Assembly (NCBI RefSeq): GCF_001436315.1
Contig: NZ_AYZA01000024.1
Coordinates: 203,747-267,746 of the forward strand
Source: Ligilactobacillus aviarius subsp. aviarius DSM 20655
Lineage (GTDB): Bacteria; Bacillota; Bacilli; Lactobacillales; Lactobacillaceae
Length of the DNA: 64,000 nt
Direction of reading: 5' to 3'
Shown here piece by piece: positions 26,415-36,583 of the stretch. Numbering within the stretch: position 1 is the stretch's first letter; every line of letters starts with the position of its first letter. Below the pieces are notes generated by a model. It was not told the origin of the DNA. It did no database searches and worked only from the letters and a program-made list of their open reading frames with translations. The position numbers and the translations under genes are program-made.

Positions 26415-26661
26415 TCAAATTCGAAATGCCCAAATGGGAATGATCGTTGCGGTTGTAATCCAAATTATTTTATGCATTCTAAATATTAAATTATTTGGAA
26501 TCGTTACAGCACTGCTTGTGATCTATGCAATTTACGGGTTAGTTAAAATTAAAACGAATCCGGAATACTGGATTAAGTTGCAACGGCTAACAACGGTTGT
26601 GATTATTCTTGAATTCCTTTTTGGATTTTCAGTGGAATATTTATTTAAAAATGTAATTTAA
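26392..26661 (+). CDS. Small membrane protein overlapping lepA
   Basis: Up to 89 residues (85 if the second in-frame ATG at 26404 is used). Three hydrophobic segments: [35 protein letters not shown] and [19 protein letters not shown]. It starts inside the 3' end of lepA (23-base overlap) with only a weak ribosome binding site, so translation is probably coupled to lepA. A terminator follows directly. No family recognised. Confidence 0.6.
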   Translation: MMKAMQNNQIRNAQMGMIVAVVIQIILCILNIKLFGIVTALLVIYAIYGLVKIKTNPEYWIKLQRLTTVVIILEFLFGFSVEYLFKNVI

Positions 26662-26663
26662 CA

Positions 26664-26699
26664 AAAACAGGTTGAAACCGATGTTTCAACCTGTTTTTT
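26664..26699. terminator. Bidirectional terminator, lepA / ppsR
   Basis: AAACAGGTTGAAAC (26665-26678), 4-nt loop, GTTTCAACCTGTTT (26683-26696), with A and T runs on the two sides; the convergent gene ends at 26701. Confidence 0.92.
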
Positions 26700-26700
26700 G

Positions 26701-27510
26701 TTATTTTTGTTCTGGCAAGCTTTCAATGATCAACGTTGCAGTTTCTTCAATTGATTTATGAGCAACGTTGATTACAAGGCACCCTAATTTACGATAAAGT
26801 TCGTTGGCAGCACTCAGTTCGCTTTCGATGTTTCCAAGGTCTGAGTATTGGGTATTCGGATCAAGCCCGTAAGCAATCATCCGTTGTTTGCGAATATCAT
26901 TTAAAATTTCAGGATCATTCGTTAACCCAAAGATCTTATTTTTATCGACCTTGAAAAGTTCATCTGGAATCTTAGTGTGCGGAACTAACGGTAAGTTGGC
27001 AACCTTATAACCTAAGTTGGCAAGGTAAAGCGAAAGCGGTGTCTTGGAAGTTCGCGAAACACCTAGAAGCACGATGTCCGCTTTCGTAAAGCCCGATGGA
27101 TCTTTACCGTCATCGTAATTTACAGCAAATTCGATTGCTTCAATTCTCTTGAAGTAATCTTTATCCGTTTCGTGGTTGATTCCCGGCTTGCGAAGCGGTT
27201 TTTCATTCGTTTGCTTTTCAAGTTCGGTTAGTAAATCGCCCACCGCATCATAGTGATTTAAGTTATTTGCCGTGCAAAATTCGTTTGTATGCTCGGTTAA
27301 GTCTTTCGTAATGAACGTATGAATGATGAATGCATGATCACGGTTAGCAGAATTTAAGATTCCTTGTAAGATCGAGACGGTTGTGATAAATGGGAAACGT
27401 TTGATTTCAAACTTGGTTTTGGGAAATTGAACAGTGACCGCCTGCGCAAGGCTGAGCGCCGTTGCCCCGATTGAATCTGATACGACGTAAATTTTAACAT
27501 TTGACTCCAT
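26701..27510 (-). CDS. ppsR: Pyruvate,phosphate dikinase/PEP synthase regulatory protein
   Basis: 269 residues of the DUF299 family: bifunctional ADP-dependent kinase / phosphate-dependent phosphorylase that switches PPDK or PEP synthase off and on. The P-loop-like motif GVSRTSKTPLSLYLA lies near residue 150, and the N-terminal VVSDSIGATA matches the family. No ppdK or ppsA gene is in the window, and the CBS-domain regulator often found next to it (ccpN) is absent. The start ATG follows AGGAGGAT on the minus strand. A cre-like palindrome just upstream suggests CcpA control. Confidence 0.9.
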   Translation of the reverse strand: MESNVKIYVVSDSIGATALSLAQAVTVQFPKTKFEIKRFPFITTVSILQGILNSANRDHAFIIHTFITKDLTEHTNEFCTANNLNHYDAVGDLLTELEKQTNEKPLRKPGINHETDKDYFKRIEAIEFAVNYDDGKDPSGFTKADIVLLGVSRTSKTPLSLYLANLGYKVANLPLVPHTKIPDELFKVDKNKIFGLTNDPEILNDIRKQRMIAYGLDPNTQYSDLGNIESELSAANELYRKLGCLVINVAHKSIEETATLIIESLPEQK

Positions 27511-27525
27511 GAAAATCCTCCTTGT

Positions 27526-27540
27526 ATAAAAGCGCTTTAT
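27526..27540 (-). promoter_or_regulatory. cre-like site upstream of ppsR
   Basis: The perfect palindrome AAAGCGCTTT (27529-27538) lies 19 bp before the ppsR start and fits the CcpA consensus. No second cre is seen on the rexB side of this divergent gap. Confidence 0.6.
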
Positions 27541-27630
27541 TTACTTATATTATAATGTTTATTCGCATTATTTGTCTAGATTTAAAGTAATTAATATGGA
27601 AGTTTTTAAAAAGTGTTATGCTCGGTGAAA

Positions 27631-27639
27631 TGATATAAT
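27631..27639 (+). promoter_or_regulatory. Promoter of rexB-rexA
   Basis: Extended -10 TGA-TATAAT (27631-27639), 34 bp before the rexB start. Confidence 0.65.
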
Positions 27640-27672
27640 CTAAATAAGATTTACATAGAGAGGATTTATTTT

Positions 27673-30600
27673 ATGGGAGTTCAATTTGTCTTGGGTAAGG
27701 CATCGATGGATCATGAAGCGGTAATGCACCAGCAACTTTCAGCTTGGCTGCAAGCAGATCCGGATGCGCAATTCTTTTATTTAGTTCCAGAACATATCAA
27801 ATTCGAATCAGAAGTTAACGTCCTTGATTATTTGCGAAAGGAAAAACAAACGCAATTTTTCGCCAGTGCAAACGTGCAGGTTTTATCATTCACCCGGTTT
27901 GCATGGTTCTTTTTGCGCAATTCAGCGGTCTTAAACCGCCAAAATTTAAGTCAAACAGGCTTAGCAATGTTGGTCACGCACCTAGTGAATAAGATTCAAA
28001 AACAAGATTTAACGATTTTTAGCAGTGAACAAAATCAGGCGGGATTTGCTGCCAAATTAGCTGACCAACTGATTGAATTTCGATTAAGCGGGTTTGAACC
28101 GGAAGATTTACTTGAAATGCAAAAGGCTGCAATCGACCAGCACCAATCAAATTTGGCAGACAAGCTAGGTGATCTTGCAGTCATCTATCAAGAATTTTTA
28201 AACGCGAAGGTCAATGGTCAGTTGTTGCTTGACCAATTCCTTGATCCAGCCAAGTTGATGGATTTTCTATTTGAAGAATTACAACGCCTTGATTTAAGTC
28301 ATCAATATTTTTTGATCAGTGGTTTTGACCAATTTAATGCCCGTGAAATTAAAATTTTAAAGCACTTAATGCAGAATGCCCATGACGTGATGATCAGCTT
28401 GCCGCTTGACGATTTAGCATCTAAAAAATTACCGCGACCGAATGAACTTTTTTACCGTCCGGCTAAGCTTTACCAGCAATTACGCCACTTAGTTCCAGCC
28501 CAAAATATCAAAATCCGGTGGGCATTAACTCCCCGGGTAAACTCAAGTTTGCAAAAGCTTGAAGACGATTGGATCGCCAGTCATCGAATCGGCGCCCAAC
28601 CAAACGTTGAACTTTCCAAAGATGAAAAACAGCAAATTTCAATTACCCAGACAGTTGACCGAATTAGTGAAGTCAAATGGGTCGCTGGCAAAATTCGGCG
28701 AATGGTCGCTGAAAGCCAGCAAACGGATCACCCATATGAATACCGCGACTTTTTGGTTTTGACCCCCGACACATCGAAATATCAAAACCTGATCGAACCG
28801 GTTTTTGAACAGTTTCAAATTCCACTATTTACGGATCTGACCCAGACGATGGCCTCGCATCCGTTAGTTGAATTCATCCTTGCATTATTTGATGTTCAAC
28901 AACATGGGTTTAATTACCAGGCGATCATGCGGTTCTTGAAGACGGAACTGTTTATTCCGAAGCAAATTATTAAGGGGCGGACCTTAGAATTAATGCGGAA
29001 ACGCGAGCAACAATGGCTGCAAGATCATCCGAATAGTAAGCCGATGATTCCAACCGATACCGAAGAAGTTGAACTTCGAAGAGCAGCAACGTACCGGAAT
29101 ACGCTTGATGTGGTTGAAAACTATCTGTTGGCGCATGGAATTCAAACGAAGGCCGCCTGGCAAAAAGAATGGATCGTGCAGGAATTGCCACGGAATGAAA
29201 AGGAAACGACGGAAGAGTTACTTGAACGTGAACGGCAACTGACGATCAATCGAAATGCTAATTTGTTGCGGGAACAGGTTTTAGAGTTATTTGAAAGTTA
29301 TCAGCAGGCATTAAAGAGCGTTAAAACTGGCCGCGATTTTGCAGTTGTGTTGTACCAGACCCTTGAAAAGGCGGAAGTTGCCGAAACGTTGCGGCAATGG
29401 CAACAAGGGGCTCACCAGATCTTAAGCGAAAAGCACCAAGCAACGGATGCAACACTGCATGGAAATGCGGTTGATCCTACCCGACCGGAACAGGTTTGGA
29501 ATGTCTTTTGTCAGTTGATGGATGAATATGTTCTTGCTCTGGGGGATGAACCATTTGATCGGGAACTGTTTATCAATGTCTTCCAAAGCGGGTTTGAAAC
29601 TGCATCATATAAACGGGTTCCATCAACACTTGACCAGGTGATTTTTTCACAAAGCGGGAATGCTCAAATGCAGAATCGTAAAATTGCGTTTGTAATCGGC
29701 GCGACTGATGATGTAATGCCGGCGAAAGTTGAAGATCAAAAATTGCTTTCAGAAGATGATCGGAATGTTTTAAATGACATTTGGGACTCTCCGGCAGATG
29801 ATGACAAGTTTTTGCCAGAAACATGCGAAATGCGGATGGCAGAAGAACCATTTACGAATTACATTGCATTCATGAGCCCAAGCGAGCAGTTGCATTTTTC
29901 ATATCCGATCAACGATTCTGACGGGGCAGAACTGAAATTATCAGGTTACGTTGAAAAGATTAAGGACGATCTCAATATTCCGATTAACAAGTTGGGATTG
30001 ATCGCGCCCAATTACGGCCCGGAAATTATTCAGTATATCGGGACCCCGATGACGACGATTAATGAATTGTTACGACTGAGTCGGAATTTGCAACGGCAAA
30101 AGGAACAATTATCACCGGAATGGTCGACAATTTATAATTACGTCAAGCAGCAGGATCCGCAACGTGTATTGCGAATCTTTAACAGTTTGAATTATTCAAA
30201 TGATGTTTTACCAGGAACGCCAGTTGATGAAAACGGGCATAAAAAGCTTGATGAATCCTTGGTTAAGGAACTTTACGGCAATGAGATCTTTGGTTCGATT
30301 TCCCGGCTTGAAACCTACTTTAAGAATCCATACGAATATTTCTTGAAGTACGGGTTAGCGTTGAAGCCGCGGACGATTTTTGAACCAACGAGTGCCAATG
30401 TCGGCGATTTCTTCCATGATGTCATGGCAGCTCTGATCGATCATTTGCAACAGGATGGGGCAACCTTATCAACGTTGAAGTCTGATGATTTTGATCAATT
30501 GCTTGGTCAAGTATTGGGTGAGATCAGTGCGCTTGATGAATTCGATGTCTTTAAGCAAACTGCGCGGAACCGTTATTTACAACGGCGGTTAGTTCAATCG

Positions 30601-31578
30601 ACCCGGAAAGTTTCGCAGGCAATTTACCGGCAGCATCGGAAACGGAAAGTCTTTTCACTGAAGACGGAAGCAACGTTTGGGTTTGGCAATGACGCAGTCT
30701 TGGCCGGCAAACGGTTTAAGGCGGTTGACGTTCAACGAACCCCAACTCCGCAAATGAACCTGCAGGGGCGGCTTGACCGTATCGATGTGATCGAAGACTT
30801 AAAGCACCATCTTTACTATAATGTCGCTGACTATAAGTCCGGCAGCATTAATGCCAAGTTGGATAAGTTCCTTGTTAAATCCTTCAGTGGAATTTCATTG
30901 CAACTCTTAACATACCTTGCAGTTTTACGGGATAACCAACCGCAATTATTGCAGATGCTTCGCCAAAATGAGGCGATTCAATCCCAAATCGCAGATGCCG
31001 ATCAGCATGAAATTTCACTTGGAAGTGCGGTTTACTTCCACTTGGGGACCCCGCAGGAAAAACAAACAAATTATCAAAGGGTCATGTCAGCGAAACAGGC
31101 CATCAGTCATGCGGATTCAAAGTTTGTTTATGATGGAATTTTCCGAAGCGGAAAAGAAGCGCCCGAAGATTACGTGAGGGCTTTAGGAACGATTTATGAT
31201 AATCGGGACGTTGAATTAAATCTCGATAATTATAAACTCGGTCTGCTTAAAAGCGGTAAATTGAGCAAGGCAAGTTTAAAGAAAATGTATGACCTGGATC
31301 ACTTTAACGCATTACTTGACTTGGATTTATATAAGATCAGTCAGGCAACCAACGATATTTTCAGTGGAGTTATTGATCTTGCGCCATATAAGCTTGCAAA
31401 TTCAACGGGACTGGATTTTTCTGATTACTTGCCGATCATGACATTTGATCCGATGATTGGAAATCAGTACCGTGATCTTAATGATCTAACCCACATTTCT
31501 GCGGATGAATTATGGCAACAGATCGAAGCGGAAAGTGAATTGTGGCAGTCAATTAAAAAACAGGTTGAGGAGGATTAA
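27673..31578 (+). CDS. rexB: ATP-dependent nuclease subunit B (RexB/AddB-like)
   Basis: 1301 residues; partner of RexA in the helicase-nuclease that processes double-strand ends for recombination. The C-terminal RecB-family nuclease is visible: GRLDRIDVIEDLKHHLYYNV followed by ADYKSGS, with downstream QLLTYLAVL. The N-terminus reads QFVLGKASMDHEAVM, with no Walker A lysine motif where AddB of bacilli has one. I count only two cysteines (near VFCQLM and ETCEMR), so the AddB iron-sulphur cluster is absent; both traits fit the RexB type of lactic acid bacteria. rexA starts two bases after its stop. Confidence 0.93.
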   Translation: MGVQFVLGKASMDHEAVMHQQLSAWLQADPDAQFFYLVPEHIKFESEVNVLDYLRKEKQTQFFASANVQVLSFTRFAWFFLRNSAVLNRQNLSQTGLAMLVTHLVNKIQKQDLTIFSSEQNQAGFAAKLADQLIEFRLSGFEPEDLLEMQKAAIDQHQSNLADKLGDLAVIYQEFLNAKVNGQLLLDQFLDPAKLMDFLFEELQRLDLSHQYFLISGFDQFNAREIKILKHLMQNAHDVMISLPLDDLASKKLPRPNELFYRPAKLYQQLRHLVPAQNIKIRWALTPRVNSSLQKLEDDWIASHRIGAQPNVELSKDEKQQISITQTVDRISEVKWVAGKIRRMVAESQQTDHPYEYRDFLVLTPDTSKYQNLIEPVFEQFQIPLFTDLTQTMASHPLVEFILALFDVQQHGFNYQAIMRFLKTELFIPKQIIKGRTLELMRKREQQWLQDHPNSKPMIPTDTEEVELRRAATYRNTLDVVENYLLAHGIQTKAAWQKEWIVQELPRNEKETTEELLERERQLTINRNANLLREQVLELFESYQQALKSVKTGRDFAVVLYQTLEKAEVAETLRQWQQGAHQILSEKHQATDATLHGNAVDPTRPEQVWNVFCQLMDEYVLALGDEPFDRELFINVFQSGFETASYKRVPSTLDQVIFSQSGNAQMQNRKIAFVIGATDDVMPAKVEDQKLLSEDDRNVLNDIWDSPADDDKFLPETCEMRMAEEPFTNYIAFMSPSEQLHFSYPINDSDGAELKLSGYVEKIKDDLNIPINKLGLIAPNYGPEIIQYIGTPMTTINELLRLSRNLQRQKEQLSPEWSTIYNYVKQQDPQRVLRIFNSLNYSNDVLPGTPVDENGHKKLDESLVKELYGNEIFGSISRLETYFKNPYEYFLKYGLALKPRTIFEPTSANVGDFFHDVMAALIDHLQQDGATLSTLKSDDFDQLLGQVLGEISALDEFDVFKQTARNRYLQRRLVQSTRKVSQAIYRQHRKRKVFSLKTEATFGFGNDAVLAGKRFKAVDVQRTPTPQMNLQGRLDRIDVIEDLKHHLYYNVADYKSGSINAKLDKFLVKSFSGISLQLLTYLAVLRDNQPQLLQMLRQNEAIQSQIADADQHEISLGSAVYFHLGTPQEKQTNYQRVMSAKQAISHADSKFVYDGIFRSGKEAPEDYVRALGTIYDNRDVELNLDNYKLGLLKSGKLSKASLKKMYDLDHFNALLDLDLYKISQATNDIFSGVIDLAPYKLANSTGLDFSDYLPIMTFDPMIGNQYRDLNDLTHISADELWQQIEAESELWQSIKKQVEED

Positions 31579-31579
31579 A

Positions 31580-34500
31580 ATGGCGGAATTTAAAGATTAT
31601 GCAACTCCGAATCAAATTAAAGCAGTTGAACACCGTGGACATGACATTTTAGTATCTGCCTCGGCCGGTTCAGGGAAAACAAAGGTTTTAGTTGAACGGA
31701 TCAAGGATGAAATTCTAAATGAAAATGCGAATATTTCGCGGATGCTGATCATGACATTTACGAATGCGGCAGCCAAGGAAATGAAAGATCGGTTGACCAA
31801 GATTTTAAATGCGGAATTGCAAAAGCAGATTCAAAATCATGGAACGCCGCAATTAATTAGTCACTTGCAAAGGCAATTAACAGCGGTTAACGTTGCTGAT
31901 ATTAGTACAATTGACTCATTTTGCTTACGGCTTTTGAAAAAATATTACTATGCGATTGACCTTGATCCGAATTTCCGGGTGCTGGCGGATGAATCAGAAC
32001 GGAACGTATTGCGCGAAGATGTTTGGCAAGAAGTTCGCGAAAATTTTTATCAAGCATATGAGGATTTGAATCAGAAATCGTCATTAACGGATGACCAACA
32101 AGAATTGCTTGAAAAATACAATGACTTTTTGCAAGTCTTTGTTCAGGATCGTCGGGATGACGATTTAACGGATGTTGTATACCGGTTAAATGATTTTGCC
32201 AGTGCGAATGAAAATCCGGATCAGTGGCTGGCTGCAGCACCACAGAATTATGAATTTACGGAAGAAACATTTACCAAAACACCGGTTTGGAAACAAATTT
32301 TAAAAGATGATGTGGTCAATAAGCTTCAAACGATTACGGATAACCTGCAACAATACCGGAAAGCATTTCAAACGATTCAGATTCCAGCAATGCAGGAATT
32401 TTATAACATGAAAGAAAAGCCATTGAAGAAATTGGCGACTAAAACGGATGAGGATTTAACTTCAATTGATCAGATTAGGGGACAGATTCAGAGCATGCTT
32501 GAACAAATCGACCATGAAACCCTTTCATGGGATGATTTACGCAAGCAGGTCAAGCAATTGGAATTTAAGGCCAAAATGTATGCCAAAAACCGCGATTTTG
32601 CAGCAGATGACGATGATTTATTGAATCAAATCGATGCAATTAAGCAATTCAAGGATGCTGCTAATCAAGGCGTTAAAGGATTATTGAACGCCGAGTTGTT
32701 CTATTCAGATTCACAGTTAAAGGAAATTTTGAAACGGGCTCAAGGAGTCGTTGAACTTGTGGTTGATCTTGTTCAAAAGTTTCGGCAACGGTATTTGCAG
32801 GTGAAGTTGCAGCGCCATGCTTTAGAATTCAGTGATCTGGAATACTTAACGCTTAAGATTTTGCGTGGTAATGATGATATTCAACAAAAAATTCGCGAAG
32901 AATTGCAGCAGCATTATACGGAAATCATGCTTGATGAATACCAAGATACAAATGGTGTTCAGGAAGCAATCGTTCAAGCAATCGCCAACCATAATTTGTT
33001 TATGGTAGGGGATGTTAAGCAGTCGATTTATCGTTTCCGGCAAGCTGATCCAAGTTTATTTATGCATAAGTATCAAACTTTCCAGACTGAAGACATGTCA
33101 AACGACTTTTCAAACGGTGAACTGATCGTTTTGCAGGAAAACTTCCGATCGATCAAGAATATTGCAGATTTGACGAATTTGATCTTTACGCAGATTATGG
33201 ATCAAAACTTAGGCGAAATCGATTACGATCAACAAGCCTTTTTGAAGGCAGAAAATCCGGCATACAAGAAGGAACAACTGGTTAACAATATTCCAGCAAA
33301 GGCATTGATTTATTTGCAAGATTCAAAGACTGAAAATGGTTCGGAAAACGCGCCCGCTTTTGAATTGGATAGCCAAACGCAAGCCCAATTCGTGATGATT
33401 GCGAATGAGATCAAGAAATTAATGGATAACCAGACCCAAATTTTTGATCGTGATCAGGATCAAATGCGGCCGTTGCAGTATTCTGATATTGCGATTTTAT
33501 CGTCATCTCATCAGGATAGTTTATTGGTTAATGAAGAATTTAAGCGGCTGGGGATTCCAACGGATGTTGATGAAACTAATAATTACTTTAAGACGACCGA
33601 AATTCAAATTATGATTTCGTATTTGAAGACCATCGATAATCCGCATCAGGATATTCCCCTGGTTGCGGTTTTGCGTTCACCAATGTATCAGTTTGATGAA
33701 GATGAATTGGCATATTTGCGGATCAATCACCCGCATGGCGATTTTTACAGCACGATCACTGATTATTCAACTCAAATGAGCGATCATCCGGAAAAATTAA
33801 AGGCATGGGATGAAACCCGGCGGCAAGCCTTGAATACAAAGGTTCAACAATTTAATCAGGACTTATCAACGTTCCGGGTGCAAGCCAAACGAAGTGAAAT
33901 TGCGGCATTGATTTGGAACATTTACACAACAACCGGATTTTTGGACTATGTTGGCGGCTTACCTGGCGGAGCCCAACGGCAAGCAAACCTGCATGCGTTG
34001 TACCAACGGGCAACGGCATATGAAAAGACAAGTTTTAAGGGCTTGTTCCAATTCATTCGGTTTGTTGAACGGATGGATCAGCAGCAACGCGATCTTCCAG
34101 AAATGAAGATGCAGGTCAATGAGGATACCGTTAAGTTTATGACGATCCATAAAAGTAAGGGATTGGAATACCCGGTTGTGTTTGTGACGGATTTAAGCAA
34201 ACGGTTCAACATGCAGGATTTGAATCATAAGTATGTTTTGGATGATCAATTTGGAATTGGGTTAGATATCGTTGAATCTTCAAAGCAGACTTTAAAACGG
34301 GACCATGATGTTGAACTTAGTGAAGACGATGCCATCGAAATTCAAGAAACAACGCCAGTCAGCATTGCAATCAAGGAACGAATCAAACGCAAGGCTTTAG
34401 CTGAAGAAATGCGGAAACTTTACGTTGCATTGACCCGGGCTGAACAACGAATTTATTTGGTCGGAACGTATGCTGATATTGAGAAATGGGCAACGGCTTG

Positions 34501-35629
34501 GAGTCAAACTGAAAGTGAAGCCGTTCTTTTGCCGGAAAATCAACGGTTTAGTAAAGGTAACTTTATGGATTGGATCGGAATGGCGCTTGGACGAATGCCG
34601 AACCTCGCGGACCATACAACCTGGATCACGCTTGATGACCAGCAGCAGGTCACACAGCAACGCGCAGCAAATCAATTTACAGACTGGAAAAAGTACTTTA
34701 ATGCTGAGCGGATACCACAAGCGATTCGTGAAAATGCATTGAACTTTGAAGTTGAACTGTGGAGCAAGGGTGCAGTTGCCGCTTTACGGAATCAAACTTT
34801 TGAAAACGAAGTAGCCAAGGATGACCAGTCAATTTTACGCGACGCAATCAGTCAGCCAATGGACCCAGCAATCCAGTCGATTTTAGACTTTCAATATCCG
34901 CACCTTGAATTGACCCGTGAATCGGCATATCAAGCAGTAACGGATATTAAGCGTCTTTTTGATGATCCGGATAATAATTTAATGGATCACTTGCAAGCAG
35001 AAAACTCCGATGATTCAGCTCAAGTTGAATTAAACGTGGTTGATGAAACGCTAGTGGTCACCACTAAGGTCCATGCATTTCGGCAACCGAACTTTATGAC
35101 AACGGAAGTCATTGCTTCACCGGCCAAAATTGGGACGGCAACGCACTTGATTTTTCAAAAGTTAGATCTGACTCAGCCGATTTCAACGGCAACGATTCAA
35201 CGGTTGATTGATCAATTGATCCTTGAAGGGTCGATTACAAAAGAGGTTGCCGCCAAAATTGATATTGATGGAATTTTAGCATTTTACCAAACTGAAGTGG
35301 GGAAGAAAGCTTGCACCAATGCCCAGCAGGTTAAACGGGAAGTCCCGTTTTCAATGCTTTTGCCTGCGGAAATGCTGCCATCGATCAGTGAAAAAACAGA
35401 TAAACCGGTTTTGATTCACGGAATCATTGATGGGTATTTTGAAGATCAGGAAACAGGTGAAGTTTATCTATTTGATTATAAGACCGACCATGCGTCGCTG
35501 AAACAAATTGAAAAGGAATACAGGGGTCAAATCAATTTATATGCGATTGCCCTGCAGCAAATCACCGGCAAAGCGGTTCATCACTGCGTTTTGTATTCCG
35601 TCAATAAACGGAAACAGATCGATCTGTAA
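31580..35629 (+). CDS. rexA: ATP-dependent helicase/nuclease subunit A (RexA/AddA)
   Basis: 1349-residue UvrD/Rep-like 3'-5' helicase with a C-terminal nuclease. Walker A SASAGSGKT (residues 26-34), Walker B IMLDEYQDT, the motif III-like GDVKQSIYRFRQADP, IHKSKGLEYPVVFV, YVALTRAEQRIYLVG, and the nuclease GIIDGYFEDQETGEV...FDYKTDHA about 60 residues from the end are all in order. The start at 31580 follows GAGGAGGA, which sits in the end of rexB. It acts with RexB on DNA double-strand ends; Chi sequence unknown for this organism. Confidence 0.96.
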   Translation: MAEFKDYATPNQIKAVEHRGHDILVSASAGSGKTKVLVERIKDEILNENANISRMLIMTFTNAAAKEMKDRLTKILNAELQKQIQNHGTPQLISHLQRQLTAVNVADISTIDSFCLRLLKKYYYAIDLDPNFRVLADESERNVLREDVWQEVRENFYQAYEDLNQKSSLTDDQQELLEKYNDFLQVFVQDRRDDDLTDVVYRLNDFASANENPDQWLAAAPQNYEFTEETFTKTPVWKQILKDDVVNKLQTITDNLQQYRKAFQTIQIPAMQEFYNMKEKPLKKLATKTDEDLTSIDQIRGQIQSMLEQIDHETLSWDDLRKQVKQLEFKAKMYAKNRDFAADDDDLLNQIDAIKQFKDAANQGVKGLLNAELFYSDSQLKEILKRAQGVVELVVDLVQKFRQRYLQVKLQRHALEFSDLEYLTLKILRGNDDIQQKIREELQQHYTEIMLDEYQDTNGVQEAIVQAIANHNLFMVGDVKQSIYRFRQADPSLFMHKYQTFQTEDMSNDFSNGELIVLQENFRSIKNIADLTNLIFTQIMDQNLGEIDYDQQAFLKAENPAYKKEQLVNNIPAKALIYLQDSKTENGSENAPAFELDSQTQAQFVMIANEIKKLMDNQTQIFDRDQDQMRPLQYSDIAILSSSHQDSLLVNEEFKRLGIPTDVDETNNYFKTTEIQIMISYLKTIDNPHQDIPLVAVLRSPMYQFDEDELAYLRINHPHGDFYSTITDYSTQMSDHPEKLKAWDETRRQALNTKVQQFNQDLSTFRVQAKRSEIAALIWNIYTTTGFLDYVGGLPGGAQRQANLHALYQRATAYEKTSFKGLFQFIRFVERMDQQQRDLPEMKMQVNEDTVKFMTIHKSKGLEYPVVFVTDLSKRFNMQDLNHKYVLDDQFGIGLDIVESSKQTLKRDHDVELSEDDAIEIQETTPVSIAIKERIKRKALAEEMRKLYVALTRAEQRIYLVGTYADIEKWATAWSQTESEAVLLPENQRFSKGNFMDWIGMALGRMPNLADHTTWITLDDQQQVTQQRAANQFTDWKKYFNAERIPQAIRENALNFEVELWSKGAVAALRNQTFENEVAKDDQSILRDAISQPMDPAIQSILDFQYPHLELTRESAYQAVTDIKRLFDDPDNNLMDHLQAENSDDSAQVELNVVDETLVVTTKVHAFRQPNFMTTEVIASPAKIGTATHLIFQKLDLTQPISTATIQRLIDQLILEGSITKEVAAKIDIDGILAFYQTEVGKKACTNAQQVKREVPFSMLLPAEMLPSISEKTDKPVLIHGIIDGYFEDQETGEVYLFDYKTDHASLKQIEKEYRGQINLYAIALQQITGKAVHHCVLYSVNKRKQIDL

Positions 35630-35678
35630 TTTGATGAAAAAACAATCATATATTTCAATAAAAAATTGCATTATCATC

Positions 35679-35708
35679 TTGATAGTCTTTAATAAAATAT
35701 TGTATAAT
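35679..35708 (+). promoter_or_regulatory. Promoter of rpsU-yqeY
   Basis: TTGATA (35679-35684), 18 nt, TATAAT (35703-35708), giving a leader of about 70 nt before rpsU. The leader holds GGTACGGATTAAGACGG, which does not form a strong hairpin. Confidence 0.75.
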
Positions 35709-35785
35709 AAACGCGAACTGTTAAGATGAAGTACTTAGGTACGGATTAAGACGGTTACTTTAAAGCTCGGAGGGAGGGAAACACC

Positions 35786-35971
35786 ATGTCAAAAACAGTC
35801 GTTCGTAAAAACGAATCTCTTGATGACGCTCTTCGTCGCTTCAAACGTTCCGTTTCAAAAACAGGTACTTTGCAAGAATATCGCAAACGTGAATTCTATG
35901 AAAAGCCAAGTGTAAAGCGTAAAAAGAAGTCAGAAGCTGCACGCAAGCGTAAAAACAAGCGTCGTTTCTAA
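35786..35971 (+). CDS. rpsU: 30S ribosomal protein S21
   Basis: 61-residue, very basic small-subunit protein ([20 protein letters not shown]...). The family core [32 protein letters not shown] and a lysine/arginine tail are complete. The start follows CGGAGGGAGG. yqeY lies 34 bp downstream behind AAGGAGG; rpsU-yqeY is the usual Firmicute pair. Confidence 0.97.
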   Translation: MSKTVVRKNESLDDALRRFKRSVSKTGTLQEYRKREFYEKPSVKRKKKSEAARKRKNKRRF

Positions 35972-36005
35972 TTTTAGGCTTGGTTAGCTTAAGGAGGCAA
36001 TTGTG

Positions 36006-36449
36006 ATGAGTTTAGCTGATTCATTACAAAAAGACATGATTGCTGCAATGAAGGCAAAGGATAAGGAAAAGTTAAGTACTGTCCGGATGCTGAAGGCAGC
36101 GGTAGCTAACGAAAAAATCAATGCTGGTCATGACTTATCTCCAGAAGAAGAAATTGCTGTTTTGTCCCGTGAATTGAAACAACGGAAAGATTCCCTTGAA
36201 GAATTCAAGAATGCTGGCCGGGAAGACTCAGTTAAGCAACTTGAAAAGGAAATCGAAGTTGTTCAAAGTTACTTGCCAAAACAATTAAGCGAAGATGAAG
36301 TGAAGGACATTGTTCAAGAAACAATCAATGAAGTTGGCGCAACATCCAAAGCTGATTTTGGTAAAGTAATGGGCGCTGTAATGCCGAAATTAAAAGGCAA
36401 GGCTGACGGTAAGTTAGTCAACGAAACAGTAAAGTCATTGCTCAGTTAA
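36006..36449 (+). CDS. yqeY: GatB/YqeY domain protein
   Basis: 147 residues, mostly helical (SLADSLQKDMIAAMKAKDKEKL... to LVNETVKSLLS). The fold resembles the tRNA-binding tail of amidotransferase subunit GatB, and a role in tRNA binding is assumed but not proven for the family. ATG at 36006 is preferred over the overlapping GTG at 36003 because spacing to AAGGAGG is 8 nt. Confidence 0.93.
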   Translation: MSLADSLQKDMIAAMKAKDKEKLSTVRMLKAAVANEKINAGHDLSPEEEIAVLSRELKQRKDSLEEFKNAGREDSVKQLEKEIEVVQSYLPKQLSEDEVKDIVQETINEVGATSKADFGKVMGAVMPKLKGKADGKLVNETVKSLLS

Positions 36450-36457
36450 GAGGGAAG

Positions 36458-36485
36458 AACTGTGGTTTAACGCCACAGTTTTTTT
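36458..36485 (+). terminator. Terminator of rpsU-yqeY
   Basis: AACTGTGG (36458-36465), 7-nt loop, CCACAGTT (36473-36480), T run. Confidence 0.9.
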
Positions 36486-36583
36486 GTTTGGCTGATGATC
36501 TTTGCAATTTGATGGTAAACATTGAATGCAATTCGATGAATATGCTAAAATAACGGTAGTTTAGATAGAAATGAGGCATTATT

